Part shown: piece by piece, positions 8,411 to 17,832 of the stretch
How positions within the stretch are numbered: position 1 is the stretch's first letter
How the letters are laid out: each line of letters starts with the position of its first letter
Origin: a virus
Length of the DNA: 64,000 nucleotides
Strand: one strand, 5' to 3'
Virus record (IMG/VR): IMGVR_UViG_3300021197_001793
Span: 1 to 64,000 of that record
Notes under the pieces: model-generated
What the model was told of the DNA's origin: nothing
What the model saw: the letters and a program-made list of their open reading frames with translations, nothing else
The model's database searches: none
Position numbers and translations under genes: made by a program

Positions 8411-9421
8411 ATGTCTTCAATGTTAGAACAAGCAATCGTAGATGCGGCGGCATTGCGTGAAGCAGCCCTAAAAAACGCAGAACAATCTTTAATTGAAAAG
8501 TATGCACCACAGATTAAGGAAGCGGTGGATTCTTTACTAGAAAAGGATGTCCTAGAGGAACAAGAAATGGGAGCATCTGAATCTGCTATGAATAGCATCG
8601 AGGCTCCATTTGCAGCAGCGCCCACAACAGATGCTAATGCGGATGTTACATTCACCATGACGGATGATGATCAAGTTTATGATTTTGATCTCAGCGCACT
8701 AAGTGCAGCTAATGATGAACAAGGAAGTCAAGGGGAGCAAGAGTCTACTGAAAATGTAATGTCTGACTTGGGATTGAATATGCCAAGCGATGATGATGCC
8801 GGTGGAGAAGAAGCACTCTTAGAAGAAATCATGGATATATTATCAGAAGTTGGTGAAGAAACCAACGAAGAGAGTGAAGTGATTGAAGAAGAAGTCACAA
8901 TGGAAATGGCCGGAGAACACAAAAACGGAACATTTGAAACAAATGAAGCGACTCTCAAGTATCAAGAAGAAATGCAAATGGCTATGGATGAGATGGAAGA
9001 AGAAAACGAAAAACTCAAAGAAAAGAATGAAAAACTATCAGAATCTCTCAATAGCATAGGAAAAAAGAACAAACAATTACTACAAATAGTTAAAAAATTA
9101 GACAACAGTCTTAAAGAGACTTTGTTGTCGAATGCTAAATTGCTTTATAGCAATAAGACGTTAAGCGATGCCTCCTTGAATGAGCGACAAAAACATAAAA
9201 TTGTCGAAGCCATCGTAAAGGCAAAAACACCAGAAGAGGCAAAGAATCTTCATGAAGCACTCAAAACTACAGTGGGGTCAACAAAAGACAGTGGCCCAAA
9301 ATCACTTAGGGAGTCAGTAAACAGAAAATCAAATCTCTCAGGTATTATGCCAAGACGCAAACAGCCAGAACAAGAATATTCATTTGCAGATCAAATGAAG
9401 AAGCTTGCTGGTATTAAATGA
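8411..9421 (+). CDS. Prohead core/scaffold protein, T4 gp22-like (336 aa)
   Basis: The ATG at 8411 follows TAGGAGTTAGAATTA. The protein is strongly acidic in residues about 40-190. A long predicted coiled coil follows (residues about 180-290), containing EEENEKLKEKNEKLSESLNS. It ends in a basic tail with SFADQMKKLAGI. Acidic, helical composition and a place directly before the gp23-type capsid gene are what is known of T4 gp22, the internal scaffold that is degraded by the prohead protease. Sequence identity to gp22 is not obvious by eye, so the call rests on context and composition. Several Leu/Ile-x-Glu sites, the type cut by T4 gp21, are present. Confidence 0.6.
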   Translation: MSSMLEQAIVDAAALREAALKNAEQSLIEKYAPQIKEAVDSLLEKDVLEEQEMGASESAMNSIEAPFAAAPTTDANADVTFTMTDDDQVYDFDLSALSAANDEQGSQGEQESTENVMSDLGLNMPSDDDAGGEEALLEEIMDILSEVGEETNEESEVIEEEVTMEMAGEHKNGTFETNEATLKYQEEMQMAMDEMEEENEKLKEKNEKLSESLNSIGKKNKQLLQIVKKLDNSLKETLLSNAKLLYSNKTLSDASLNERQKHKIVEAIVKAKTPEEAKNLHEALKTTVGSTKDSGPKSLRESVNRKSNLSGIMPRRKQPEQEYSFADQMKKLAGIK

Positions 9422-9443
9422 CATACTTTAGGAGGTATTACAA

Positions 9444-11339
9444 ATGTCTATTATTCAGAAATTAACTGAAGGCATCGTGAACCGTGATTTAAAAGCAGAA
9501 GGGCAAGCCCTTTTGAACAAATGGTCACAAACAGGTTTACTTGAAGGCCTTGAAAATGAGCACAAAAAGTCTACTATGGCTCGATTGCTCGAAAACCAAG
9601 CTAAAGAACTACTTCGTGAGAGTTCTTCTATGAGCGCAGGCGATGTTGAAGGATTCGCCGCTGTTGCGTTCCCAATCGTTCGTCGAGTATTCGCCGGACT
9701 TATCGCTAACGATCTTGTTAGTGTACAACCAATGAGTTTGCCAAGTGGACTCATCTTCTTTCTAGATTTCGTATATTCGCCAAATCTTGATGCATCTGAG
9801 TCTCAAACTTCTCGCTTTGGAAACATTGCAGACAAATCCATCTACGGTACAGACCGTGTTGGTTCTCAAGTCACCGGTGGCGTTAACTTAGTTGATTCTA
9901 ACAAGGGAGATTTAGGCTCTCCAAGAAATATGGTTGGATATGCATACGCTTCCCCAACTGGTTCTTTGTCGGAGATCGTAACTTCTAGTGTTGCAAATGC
10001 AGGCCTTAAAGCTATCATTAAACTTGATGGTTCTTTGACTGAAGCACAAAAGAAAGTTCTTGGATATGACCCAGATTTATTGAGCGTGACCGCAGGTACT
10101 CAACACGCTGTTGTTTTTGATATTGCAAAGAGCTTTTTCACTAATGGTGACTTTGAAAATATGAGCGCTTTCTCTTTGACTGAAGCTGCCGATGGTGCTG
10201 ATTTAGCTGCTACTGCAACTGCTATTGGACTTAGAGAAGTTCTAAACGATAATGCTGGAATTAGTACTGGTGCTATCACTGGTATATCTCAGATTAGACG
10301 TTTGACAGAATTAGTTGACGATAGTACATCTGTACTTACATCAAATGTGGACGCAGTTCGTTTTGTCCTCATTGACGCCGCTGGTACTTATACAGAGGTG
10401 ATCAATACTAGTGCTACTACATTGGGTGCTGCTGGTGAGCCTCTTCGTGTTGATGCAATCAAATATCCCAAATCGGATGGCGTTTCGACTGATGCTGTTG
10501 GTTCTGGACCCGGTGCTGGTGCCCTCAACTCTTATACAATGTTGATGGAAGCCAATGCTGATATCCCAGAGATCGACATCAAGGTTGATTCAATTGCGAT
10601 CACAGCGCAGACCAAAAAGCTTAAAGCTAAATGGACTCCTGAGCTTGGTCAAGATTTGAATGCTTATCATAACCTTGATGCTGAAGTTGAATTGACTTCT
10701 ATTCTTTCAGAGCAAATTGCTTTGGAAATTGATCGTGAGATCCTTGCTGACCTTGTAAATGGCGCAAAAGCTGCAACATTCTACTGGTCTCGTTCTCCCG
10801 GTTTGTTTGTTAATCGTTCAACTGGTGCTGAGATTGGTCAAACATCCGCTGCTCCTGACTTTACAGGAACAGTATCAGAATGGTATGAGACTTTGATCGA
10901 AACCATTAATGATGTGTCTGCTCAAATTCATCGTAAAACTCTTCGTGGTGGAGCTAACTTTTGTGTAGTTTCTCCTGAAGTTGCTAACATTCTTGAGTTC
11001 ACCTCTGGTTTCCGTGCAAACGTTACTGCTGATGCTGATAAAGGCGACATTGGCGCCATGAAAGTTGGTTCTTTGAGTCGTAAGTTCGACATTATCGTTG
11101 ATCCTTACTTCCCACGTAACGTTATCCTTGTAGGGCGTAAAGGAAATTCATTCCTTGAGTCTGGATATGTTTATGCTCCATACGTGCCGCTACAAACAAC
11201 ACCTACAATTTTCGGTGTGGAAGACTTCGTTCCACGTAAAGGGGTAATGACCCGTTACGCTAAGAAGATGGTCCGCCCTGATATGTACGGTCTTGTTATC
11301 GTTCGTGGATTGCTTGGTGAAGCTGGTGCAACTAGCTAA
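9444..11339 (+). CDS. Major capsid protein, T4 gp23-like (631 aa)
   Basis: The ATG at 9444 follows AGGAGGTATTACAA. Residues 75-108 carry the most typical gp23 signature: FPIVRRVFAGLIANDLVSVQ followed by PMSLPSGLIFFL. The C-terminal half keeps gp23 features such as AKWTPELGQDLNAYHNLDAE, the hydrophobic LTSILSEQIALEIDREIL, and the end segment YAPYVPLQTTPTIFGVEDF. It is longer than T4 gp23 (521 aa), with extra sequence around residues 230-370. Leu57-Arg58-Glu59 is a candidate prohead-protease site that would remove the N-terminal helix, as happens at residue 65 in T4. Strong GCT/TCT/CGT codon bias fits very high expression. It forms the hexamers of the head shell. Confidence 0.93.
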   Translation: MSIIQKLTEGIVNRDLKAEGQALLNKWSQTGLLEGLENEHKKSTMARLLENQAKELLRESSSMSAGDVEGFAAVAFPIVRRVFAGLIANDLVSVQPMSLPSGLIFFLDFVYSPNLDASESQTSRFGNIADKSIYGTDRVGSQVTGGVNLVDSNKGDLGSPRNMVGYAYASPTGSLSEIVTSSVANAGLKAIIKLDGSLTEAQKKVLGYDPDLLSVTAGTQHAVVFDIAKSFFTNGDFENMSAFSLTEAADGADLAATATAIGLREVLNDNAGISTGAITGISQIRRLTELVDDSTSVLTSNVDAVRFVLIDAAGTYTEVINTSATTLGAAGEPLRVDAIKYPKSDGVSTDAVGSGPGAGALNSYTMLMEANADIPEIDIKVDSIAITAQTKKLKAKWTPELGQDLNAYHNLDAEVELTSILSEQIALEIDREILADLVNGAKAATFYWSRSPGLFVNRSTGAEIGQTSAAPDFTGTVSEWYETLIETINDVSAQIHRKTLRGGANFCVVSPEVANILEFTSGFRANVTADADKGDIGAMKVGSLSRKFDIIVDPYFPRNVILVGRKGNSFLESGYVYAPYVPLQTTPTIFGVEDFVPRKGVMTRYAKKMVRPDMYGLVIVRGLLGEAGATS

Positions 11340-11364
11340 CCCATAAACCACATTGGTTAAATAT

Positions 11365-11400
11365 AAGCCCCCTCTCTTCGGATTGGGGGCTTTACTTTTT
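11365..11400 (+). terminator. Rho-independent terminator after the capsid gene
   Basis: AAGCCCCC (11365-11372), loop with CTTCGG, GGGGGCTT (11385-11392), then TACTTTTTT. The same loop sequence, TCTTCGGATT, reappears in the terminator at 12111. Confidence 0.85.
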
Positions 11401-11526
11401 TGAAAACTAATTACATGCGAATGAGAATATCGTTCATCCATTGTTATCGGGCAAGCTTGACTTGCCTCCTATTATCGCTGAAATAAAACGATAAAGGAAC
11501 ATGATTATAAAAGGAGGGTTTTTAAC

Positions 11527-12087
11527 ATGGGAACAAAAAGAGTAGGTCTCGCTAGAATCGAGGCCCTAATTGAAAATTTAAAAAGAGAACTAAAATTGGG
11601 CGCTGATGCTAAAATTGTTGGTGGTGCATACCACACAGCAGTAGCAGATGTTCAGCACAACAACACTACTGATGCCGCCGCAGTTGGTTCAGCAACCATA
11701 TCTGCTGGTGTTTTGTCTGCCGGAGACTGTATTTATGTAAAAGCGAGAGGACGATGTATTTCTACTAATAGTACTGATACTCTAACTCCTACGCTAAAAA
11801 TTGGCTCTACAACGATTCAAGCAGGGGCTGCTTTGAATGTTGACAACAACGACATTGTTGACGTTGAGGCATTTATACAAATTAGAACTGTCGGCTCTTC
11901 TGGTACATTCGTTGCTATTGGGGAAATAAGCTCTGATGCGTTGGGAGCAACAAAGCTACCCTTCACAAAAACTTCAACCGTTATTGACACCACTGCTGCC
12001 CTTACTGTGACTTTAGAGATGGATTGGTCGGTAGCTAATGCTAGTAACCAATACACACAGGATTTCTACATGGTAAAGATTGACTAA
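11527..12087 (+). CDS. Small structural protein following the capsid gene (186 aa)
   Basis: The ATG at 11527 follows AAAAGGAGGGTTTTTAAC, a very strong ribosome site. Residues 1-25 form a basic amphipathic helix (MGTKRVGLARIEALIENLKR). The rest is beta-rich, with many Thr, Ser and Ala and alternating hydrophobic residues, ending TQDFYMVKID. Flanking terminators make it a single-gene unit, and its codon use is like that of the capsid gene. This suggests an abundant head decoration or vertex protein. I do not recognise a characterised family, although similar helix-plus-beta proteins occur in marine phage structural clusters. No late motif is visible in the 187-nt upstream gap. Confidence 0.6.
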   Translation: MGTKRVGLARIEALIENLKRELKLGADAKIVGGAYHTAVADVQHNNTTDAAAVGSATISAGVLSAGDCIYVKARGRCISTNSTDTLTPTLKIGSTTIQAGAALNVDNNDIVDVEAFIQIRTVGSSGTFVAIGEISSDALGATKLPFTKTSTVIDTTAALTVTLEMDWSVANASNQYTQDFYMVKID

Positions 12088-12110
12088 AAAAAATAACAAT
12101 CTAACAAACT

Positions 12111-12139
12111 CCCCCTTTCTTCGGATTGGGGGTTTTTTA
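12111..12139 (+). terminator. Rho-independent terminator
   Basis: CCCCC (12111-12115), loop TTTCTTCGGATT, GGGGG (12128-12132), then TTTTTTAT. It closes the 186-aa gene unit. Confidence 0.8.
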
Positions 12140-12193
12140 TTTGAAAGCCAAAATACCTCAAATTTTTTTTCGACCACATTTTGAGATTTTAAA

Positions 12194-12202
12194 CTATTTA
12201 TA
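12194..12202 (+). promoter_or_regulatory. Putative late promoter motif CTATTTATA
   Basis: CTATTTATA lies 29 nt before the ATG at 12223. Its last eight bases, TATTTATA, are the exact reverse complement of the T4 late promoter TATAAATA. Confidence 0.55.
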
Positions 12203-12222
12203 CCAAACCATAGGAGTTAAAA

Positions 12223-12684
12223 ATGGGAAAGAGAAGAAGAAAGCTATTGAGACGAAAATATCAAGCATTACCATGGAATGTTTACGGTCAACCCTCAACA
12301 ATAAACACAATCCAACCAGAACAAAAGATTGTAAAGGCAGCGGAAGATAATTCAGTAATGATTGATCGCATGAAAAGGATGTCAGCAACATTTGATGAAT
12401 TGGTTGTTGCCATGAACGAAGTTGATTGGAGCGAAGTAGAAGAAATGGAAGAGCCAGTTGCTCAGATGAAAGTAGAGTCTACTGTCGAAATGAAAGAAGA
12501 ACCCGCAGTTGAAATGACAATCCAGCCATTCAATGAACCGACGCTTATAGCGCCAGTAGCTGCACCAAGCTTCAAAAAAATGACCAAGAGGGCCCTAATG
12601 ACATATGCCAAAAATAATAACATTACGGTAAAAAGAAGTATGACAAAGAACCAATTGATTAAAGCCATTCAAGAAACTATTTAG
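12223..12684 (+). CDS. Hypothetical protein with C-terminal SAP/Rho-N-like helix pair (153 aa)
   Basis: The ATG at 12223 follows ATAGGAGTTAAAA. The first 15 residues are very basic (MGKRRRKLLRRKY). The middle (residues 70-115) is an acidic stretch with the repeated unit VEMKEEPAVEM. The last 35 residues read KRALMTYAKNNNI, then KNQLIKAIQETI. This Leu-x3-Ala and Leu-x-x-Ala-Ile pattern is typical of SAP or Rho N-terminal helix-extended-loop-helix domains that bind nucleic acid. It lies between capsid and neck genes behind a late motif, so a head or head-tail role is likely. A DNA-binding head protein is only an inference. Confidence 0.55.
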   Translation: MGKRRRKLLRRKYQALPWNVYGQPSTINTIQPEQKIVKAAEDNSVMIDRMKRMSATFDELVVAMNEVDWSEVEEMEEPVAQMKVESTVEMKEEPAVEMTIQPFNEPTLIAPVAAPSFKKMTKRALMTYAKNNNITVKRSMTKNQLIKAIQETI

Positions 12685-12705
12685 AAGTGAACGGAGGGTT
12701 CATGA

Positions 12706-13989
12706 ATGTCATTTCCAACTTTGACGCCAACATCTACTGTTAGTGCGATCGTATTACCAAAAACAGCTTCCTTTGATGGGGCTGTGCCAAAAAATTCAGC
12801 CGTTGCAATTGCGTGTCCCATTGGGGCTTACAGTGCTTCTGCTGATTTTGTCACAGGTGCCATAGCTCAGGTAGCCTATACCTACAAGAAACTTGGTGGG
12901 GATGTTCTTGATATCGAGATCACTAGCGGTAGCGTTTTTGCTAACTACGAAGAGGCCTGTCTAGAATATTCTTATATTGTCAACACATATCAGGCAAAGA
13001 GTATAATCGGTTCTGCTTTAGGCGGGACAACTGGTTCCTTTAATTATCAGGGACGGTTAAAGCCGGGCGATGCTGTTAGTGGTTCGAATGTTGAATTAAA
13101 ATATCCAAAGTTTTCATTTGAGACATCATTTAGAATTGGAGAATCTTTCGCCACAGAAGCTGGGATTGGTGGCCAAACCACAATTTATTCTGCTTCGTTT
13201 GCAACCGAGGCCCTTAAGCAAGACTATGACCTACAGTCAGTTGTAAAAGCAGCGGCAGATGAGGCAACGTCTTTATTTTATAATAAGGTTGGTAACAATA
13301 GAATTAAAATTCGTCAAGTCTATTATGTTTCTGCAAGACAAATGTGGAGATTTTATGGTTACTATGGCGGACTTAATGTTGTTGGAGATATGCACACTTA
13401 TGGTCAATATGCTGATGATTCAACTTTTCAAGTAATACCAGCATGGCATAATAAACTACAAGCAGTGGCCTACGAGGATCACCTATATACTAGAACTTCA
13501 CATTACTCATATGAAGTTGTTAACAACCAACTAAGATTATACCCGACACCCAGTAGCGCTTCACCAGAAAATATTTGGTTTAAATTTACAATCGATGGTG
13601 GAACGGACATATGGGAAGATGACTATGATTCAGGACAAAGTGGCATCAACAATATGAATACCCTTCCGTTTGAGAATATACCATATGACCATATAAATTC
13701 CATCGGTAAACAGTGGATTCGTAGGTTTGCTTTGGCGCTTTCAAAAGAAACCTTGGGTCAAGTTAGGGGCAAATTTGGCGGTAATGTGCCAATCCCCGGA
13801 GACAATATAAGCTTAAATGCCTCAGACCTTCTTGGTCAGGCGGCAACCGAGCAAGATAAGTTGAGAGAGGAATTAAAAACCATACTCTCAGAAATGACAT
13901 ATGATAAACTAATTGAAACAGATAAAAACATGACTGAAAATGCCAAAGAGCTAATGCAGGATGTTCCTTTAAAGATATTTGTGGGGTAA
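12706..13989 (+). CDS. Neck protein, T4 gp13-like head completion (427 aa)
   Basis: The ATG at 12706 follows GGAGGGTTCATGA. The C-terminal third has the layout of T4 gp13: a WIRRFALALSKETLGQVRGK helix, a P-I-P-G-x-x-I-S-L-N turn, a long helix with Asp/Glu pairs, and the ending LKIFVG (compare VDFFMG in T4 gp13). In T4, gp13 joins gp14 to close the head after packaging and dock the tail. The order gp13-like, gp14-like, gp15-like, sheath, tube agrees. The protein is longer than T4 gp13 (309 aa), mostly in the N-terminal half. Confidence 0.72.
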   Translation: MSFPTLTPTSTVSAIVLPKTASFDGAVPKNSAVAIACPIGAYSASADFVTGAIAQVAYTYKKLGGDVLDIEITSGSVFANYEEACLEYSYIVNTYQAKSIIGSALGGTTGSFNYQGRLKPGDAVSGSNVELKYPKFSFETSFRIGESFATEAGIGGQTTIYSASFATEALKQDYDLQSVVKAAADEATSLFYNKVGNNRIKIRQVYYVSARQMWRFYGYYGGLNVVGDMHTYGQYADDSTFQVIPAWHNKLQAVAYEDHLYTRTSHYSYEVVNNQLRLYPTPSSASPENIWFKFTIDGGTDIWEDDYDSGQSGINNMNTLPFENIPYDHINSIGKQWIRRFALALSKETLGQVRGKFGGNVPIPGDNISLNASDLLGQAATEQDKLREELKTILSEMTYDKLIETDKNMTENAKELMQDVPLKIFVG

Positions 13990-13991
13990 AG

Positions 13992-16457
13992 ATGAAATTA
14001 TTAATGGAAAACTGGCGGCAGTTTGTAAAAGAACGTAAATTACAAGAAGCAACTGATGAAGAGATCAGTTATTTAGAGAGCGCTTTAGAAATTCCACCTG
14101 AAAAGTTGCCGTTTGGTAATATTTTTGGTGATAAATATAGATTTGTTGAAGAATTGAAGGTTATAGACCCTAATTCTCCATTCAAAGTTACAATGAACGC
14201 TTTGGAGGCGATGGGGTGGAATGTTGCTGAACCTAGTGATATATCATACGACACCAAAAACAGGATATCCGGTAAGATTTGGTGCACGAAGACTAAAATT
14301 ACGAAATATATCGACAAAAACGGAGAGATTCAGAGCGCCAAACGAGCAGTTAAATTAAATCTTCCAAAATTGCTTACTGGTATTGTAAACTTTGTTGAAA
14401 AATCAGAACCAGTACTAAGAAAGTCTTGGCTTGATACAATAAGCAAAGTAATTCACAGGAAAGAGCAAGATGCAAAGTCCGTAGACGGTACCCTTGCGCC
14501 TCCATCGGCAGAGGACAAATATAAAATATCAGGGAGGGCTCATAGACAATTAGGTTCAATCAATAAACAAGAATATATGAGTATTATAAAATATGTCTCC
14601 GCTATGCATTACTGGCTTGGTATTACGCCGGATACTGTTGGGTTTACTCGTGGTATTGGCGAATTCTTTCAAATAAAAAATATCAAAATGGATAAAATTA
14701 AACAATTTTCTTTGTTTTTGGAAGAAAAATTTCAAAACTTTTTAAAAAATGTCAATAAATTATACGAAAATTATTATTTGATATATTCTAGACACCCTGT
14801 TGATGTATTTAGGATGTCAGACCACCAAGGTCTTGATAGTTGTCATAGCCTGCCTAGCGGAAAATCCGGTCAGTGGGACCAGTACAATATCTGTGCACTT
14901 GCCGAGGCATATGGGAATGGCATGATTGTTTATGCAGTCGAAGCATCAGAGTTTAAAAGAAAGGGCGTGTATCCATCAGATAGGGCCCTATCTGAGTTGG
15001 ATGATGTTGAAATATTCGCCGACAAAATAAGAGGCATCGACGGAATTGAGCCCTCAAGTAGGGTAAGAATCAGAAATACTTCATATCACGGCTCAAGCGA
15101 CCCTGTAAGATTGGCTGTTGCCGAAAAGAGAGTATATGGTGTTGAATTGCCGGGCTTTAAAGATAAAATTAACAATAGATTATCCACAGCACAAAAAACA
15201 GAAATAGAGAAGATAACAGGTGAAAGCGAAGTAATTAATTTATCTGATTTTACAAGATATGGTGGAGATTACGAGGATAATTCTGTTTCCGAATTAATAC
15301 CTCACCTTTTTAATAAAGCTGGAGTTGGGATCAAGTTCTCTGGTAATGTTCATTATGATTGGGATTTACAAAACAGTCTATCGCAAAAGGTTGGAGGGTC
15401 AACAGTCGGTGCAATGGAAACGAGGCTAGAAGAGATCTTTGAAGGACATTCAGGTGGTATGTTTTCATTTAGCCATAATGTGGAAGAAGACCACGACGGT
15501 CAGGTTATCTATGACTGGCATATGTTTATAAAATTCAAAATTAAATTCAAAGCAAACAATATGCCGTATGAATTATATCATAAGGTTTTAGACATTATTA
15601 AAGATGTAGCAGAACACCAGTGGCCCGATTATTATGATCTTCCGCAGACAGTTGGTGTAGATGTGGCATGGAATGATAGAGAGCAAGAATTTATTGTCAT
15701 TGTAGACTATCATAGCAGTGTCTTATTTGGTTATGGCAATTTGGATGAATTAGATGCGGATTTAGAAAATCTTCTTAATGAGGATGGGTATCGTAACAAA
15801 TTTGATTATTATGTCGAGGATGGACCAATTCAACTAATTGTAAACGATCTCAAATTAAACGGATTAATCGAATCAGATGAATATAAAGTTGATTCTATGA
15901 TTGAAAAACACGGACTGGAAGATAAATCTTGGTGGCCGATAGTTGACAAGGAAACCGAACATAGTAGTTTTGGTGAAACGACAACAGGAGCCTCCTTTCA
16001 GGACGAATTTAGCATCTACCCAGACGAACTGATTCAGGGAGTGCCCGATAATTTTAAGCCGGCAGCAATTAGAATAATAACAGAGTATGTCAATATGCTC
16101 GCTGGGAACTGGAAATTTGCAACCGAAGTTGTGCACGGGCAAGAACACAATGATGATTTGGCACCAATCACTATTACGATTGACGGTTATATCCTAGGAG
16201 ACGGAAAAGTCCCAGTCGAAGACGTGGCGGAGATGATAAAAGAAGAAACAGAGTTAAATTTTATGATTGCCACAGGTATGACTAACGATATGTCTAAACA
16301 AAAATTAGAAAATATTGCAAAGTTTTTAGTAGAAGATGCTGATGTTGATAAAGTCTCAGAAAATATTGAGGCAAAAATAAAATCAGCCATCGCAGATAAA
16401 TTAAGAGGGCAAGTGTCCGAAAGTAGACGAAGAATCAAAATAAAAATTATAAGGTAA
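13992..16457 (+). CDS. Large internal virion protein candidate with capsid-targeting-like N-terminus (821 aa)
   Basis: The ATG at 13992 follows GTGGGGTAAAG, two bases after the gp13-like stop. Residues 1-20, MKLLMENWRQFVKERKLQEA, share Lys2, a hydrophobic residue at 12 and Glu14 with three other proteins in the window. They also contain LQE/A, which fits the T4 prohead-protease site (Leu/Ile-x-Glu, often before Ala). Residues about 268-310 carry a conserved-looking block, FRMSDHQGLDSCHSLPSGKS, followed by YNICALAEAYGNGMIVYAV. The invariant-looking Cys-His-Ser is suggestive of catalysis or metal binding, but I know no assigned function. The C-terminal half is acidic and mixed alpha/beta, ending in a basic tail. 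It interrupts the T4 order between gp13- and gp14-type genes. Injection with the genome is a hypothesis. Confidence 0.55.
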   Translation: MKLLMENWRQFVKERKLQEATDEEISYLESALEIPPEKLPFGNIFGDKYRFVEELKVIDPNSPFKVTMNALEAMGWNVAEPSDISYDTKNRISGKIWCTKTKITKYIDKNGEIQSAKRAVKLNLPKLLTGIVNFVEKSEPVLRKSWLDTISKVIHRKEQDAKSVDGTLAPPSAEDKYKISGRAHRQLGSINKQEYMSIIKYVSAMHYWLGITPDTVGFTRGIGEFFQIKNIKMDKIKQFSLFLEEKFQNFLKNVNKLYENYYLIYSRHPVDVFRMSDHQGLDSCHSLPSGKSGQWDQYNICALAEAYGNGMIVYAVEASEFKRKGVYPSDRALSELDDVEIFADKIRGIDGIEPSSRVRIRNTSYHGSSDPVRLAVAEKRVYGVELPGFKDKINNRLSTAQKTEIEKITGESEVINLSDFTRYGGDYEDNSVSELIPHLFNKAGVGIKFSGNVHYDWDLQNSLSQKVGGSTVGAMETRLEEIFEGHSGGMFSFSHNVEEDHDGQVIYDWHMFIKFKIKFKANNMPYELYHKVLDIIKDVAEHQWPDYYDLPQTVGVDVAWNDREQEFIVIVDYHSSVLFGYGNLDELDADLENLLNEDGYRNKFDYYVEDGPIQLIVNDLKLNGLIESDEYKVDSMIEKHGLEDKSWWPIVDKETEHSSFGETTTGASFQDEFSIYPDELIQGVPDNFKPAAIRIITEYVNMLAGNWKFATEVVHGQEHNDDLAPITITIDGYILGDGKVPVEDVAEMIKEETELNFMIATGMTNDMSKQKLENIAKFLVEDADVDKVSENIEAKIKSAIADKLRGQVSESRRRIKIKIIR

Positions 16458-16461
16458 AGAT

Positions 16462-16953
16462 ATGTCAGACGATAAATGGAAAAAACCAGAACAACCACCT
16501 CCACCAATGTTTTTTGGGGAGAAAGAGCGTAATCTTGTAAAGCAGGTTAACGATGAAATTATTGAGCGTGTAGTCGGCCAACAAGTGCTATATTTTCCAT
16601 TAGACATCGAACACACTAACTACCATCCCCTTTATGGTGAAGCGGTGGAAAAAACCTTCTTACCGCCCGTTAGAGTGTTTGCTTTAGTGGAGTATCAAGG
16701 GGTCGAAACAGAATTTATGCAAGGAGTTGGAATTGACAAGAAAACTGGTCTTTCTGTGAAGTTTCATAGAAGGCGCTTGACTGAAGATCAAGATCTGTTT
16801 GTAAGAGAGGGAGACTTTGTTCGCTATGGAGATATTTACTATGAGATAGTTAAATTATCTGAACCAAAGTTGCTATTCGGGCAACCAGAACATCGTTTTG
16901 AAATTCAAGCCGAATGTATAAGAGCAAGAGACGGATTATTCAATGCCAGTTAA
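16462..16953 (+). CDS. Neck protein, T4 gp14-like (163 aa)
   Basis: The ATG at 16462 lies four bases after the 821-aa gene. Residues about 17-60 (FFGEKERNLVKQVNDEIIER, then GQQVLYFPLDI and HPLYGE) resemble the T4 gp14 start, where a short 'FGxxxE..L' helix precedes 'YYIPR...DxIYGE'. Further on, VREGDFVRYG and YYEIVKL fit the beta strands of gp14. It is shorter than T4 gp14 (256 aa). In T4, gp14 binds gp13 under the portal. Position between gp13- and gp15-type genes supports the call. The stop overlaps the next start by 11 nt. Confidence 0.6.
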   Translation: MSDDKWKKPEQPPPPMFFGEKERNLVKQVNDEIIERVVGQQVLYFPLDIEHTNYHPLYGEAVEKTFLPPVRVFALVEYQGVETEFMQGVGIDKKTGLSVKFHRRRLTEDQDLFVREGDFVRYGDIYYEIVKLSEPKLLFGQPEHRFEIQAECIRARDGLFNAS

Positions 16954-17773
16954 CGAAGCACCATTTTTACCATCAACTCTAGAAAACATAGACACAGCTT
17001 TATATAAGTGGGTCAATGAACTAGAGTTAGCGACTTCTACCAATGACGGATTAAAGGAAACACCAATTATCTGGCTTGGTACTGAGAGAGCATTTCAAAT
17101 TAAGAATAATAAAGAGTTAAGAGACAACGTTGGTAAACTAAAATTACCAATTGTGACAGTTAATCGTGACTCTGTTACAAAAGATCCAACATTCAAAGGG
17201 GCTTTCCAAGCCGACATACCAGAGGCTAATGATTTTAAGGGCGGAGCAATCACAATTCGTCGCAGAGTTAAGCAGGACAAAACTAGAAATTTTGCAAATG
17301 CAGACGCTGCAAGAGTTCAAACCGGTGATGAAACAAGAAGATCTGGAAATAATAAAATTGTATACCAAGAAATAACCATTCCAGCACCAGTGTATGTAAC
17401 GGTTATGTATTCTATTATAATCAAAACAGAATATCAACAGCAGATGAATGATTTAGTATCTTCCTTTATTACAATAACTGGTAATATAAATTCTGACGTT
17501 ATTGAGAATGATGGTTGGAATTACGAAATATTTATTGAGAGTAATTTTGCTGAAACTAAAAATGTTGACAATCTAGCGGAACAAGAAAGATTATTTGAAA
17601 CAAAAGTACAAATAAAAACACTTGGTTATTTGATTGGGGAAGGCAAGAACAGAATCAGACCCCAGTATGTTGAAAGGGAAACGAGGGCACAGATAAGAAT
17701 TGTTCGTGAACGTGTTATTGTCGGTGACAAAAGACCATGGCTAAACAATGATGACTTTGAATTCAAGGAATGA
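16943..17773 (+). CDS. Tail completion/sheath-stabiliser protein, T4 gp15-like (276 aa)
   Basis: The ATG at 16943 lies inside the end of the gp14-like gene, so translation is probably coupled. The protein has a central stretch VTVMYSIIIKTEYQQQMNDL followed by VSSFI, like the helix and strand of tail-terminator proteins, and ends in a beta-rich part with YLIGEGKN. T4 gp15 (272 aa) caps the tail tube and sheath; this protein has the same length and gene position, directly before the sheath gene. Direct sequence similarity is weak by eye, so the call depends on context. Confidence 0.5.
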   Translation: MPVNEAPFLPSTLENIDTALYKWVNELELATSTNDGLKETPIIWLGTERAFQIKNNKELRDNVGKLKLPIVTVNRDSVTKDPTFKGAFQADIPEANDFKGGAITIRRRVKQDKTRNFANADAARVQTGDETRRSGNNKIVYQEITIPAPVYVTVMYSIIIKTEYQQQMNDLVSSFITITGNINSDVIENDGWNYEIFIESNFAETKNVDNLAEQERLFETKVQIKTLGYLIGEGKNRIRPQYVERETRAQIRIVRERVIVGDKRPWLNNDDFEFKE

Positions 17774-17794
17774 GGTTTTTGGGTCTAAAAGATA

Positions 17795-17803
17795 CTATTT
17801 AGT
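17795..17803 (+). promoter_or_regulatory. Putative late promoter motif CTATTTAGT
   Basis: CTATTTAGT lies 38 nt upstream of the sheath ATG, in the only gap of the neck-sheath region. Confidence 0.5.
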
Positions 17804-17832
17804 GAGAGAAAAGAATTATAAGGAGATTTTTA

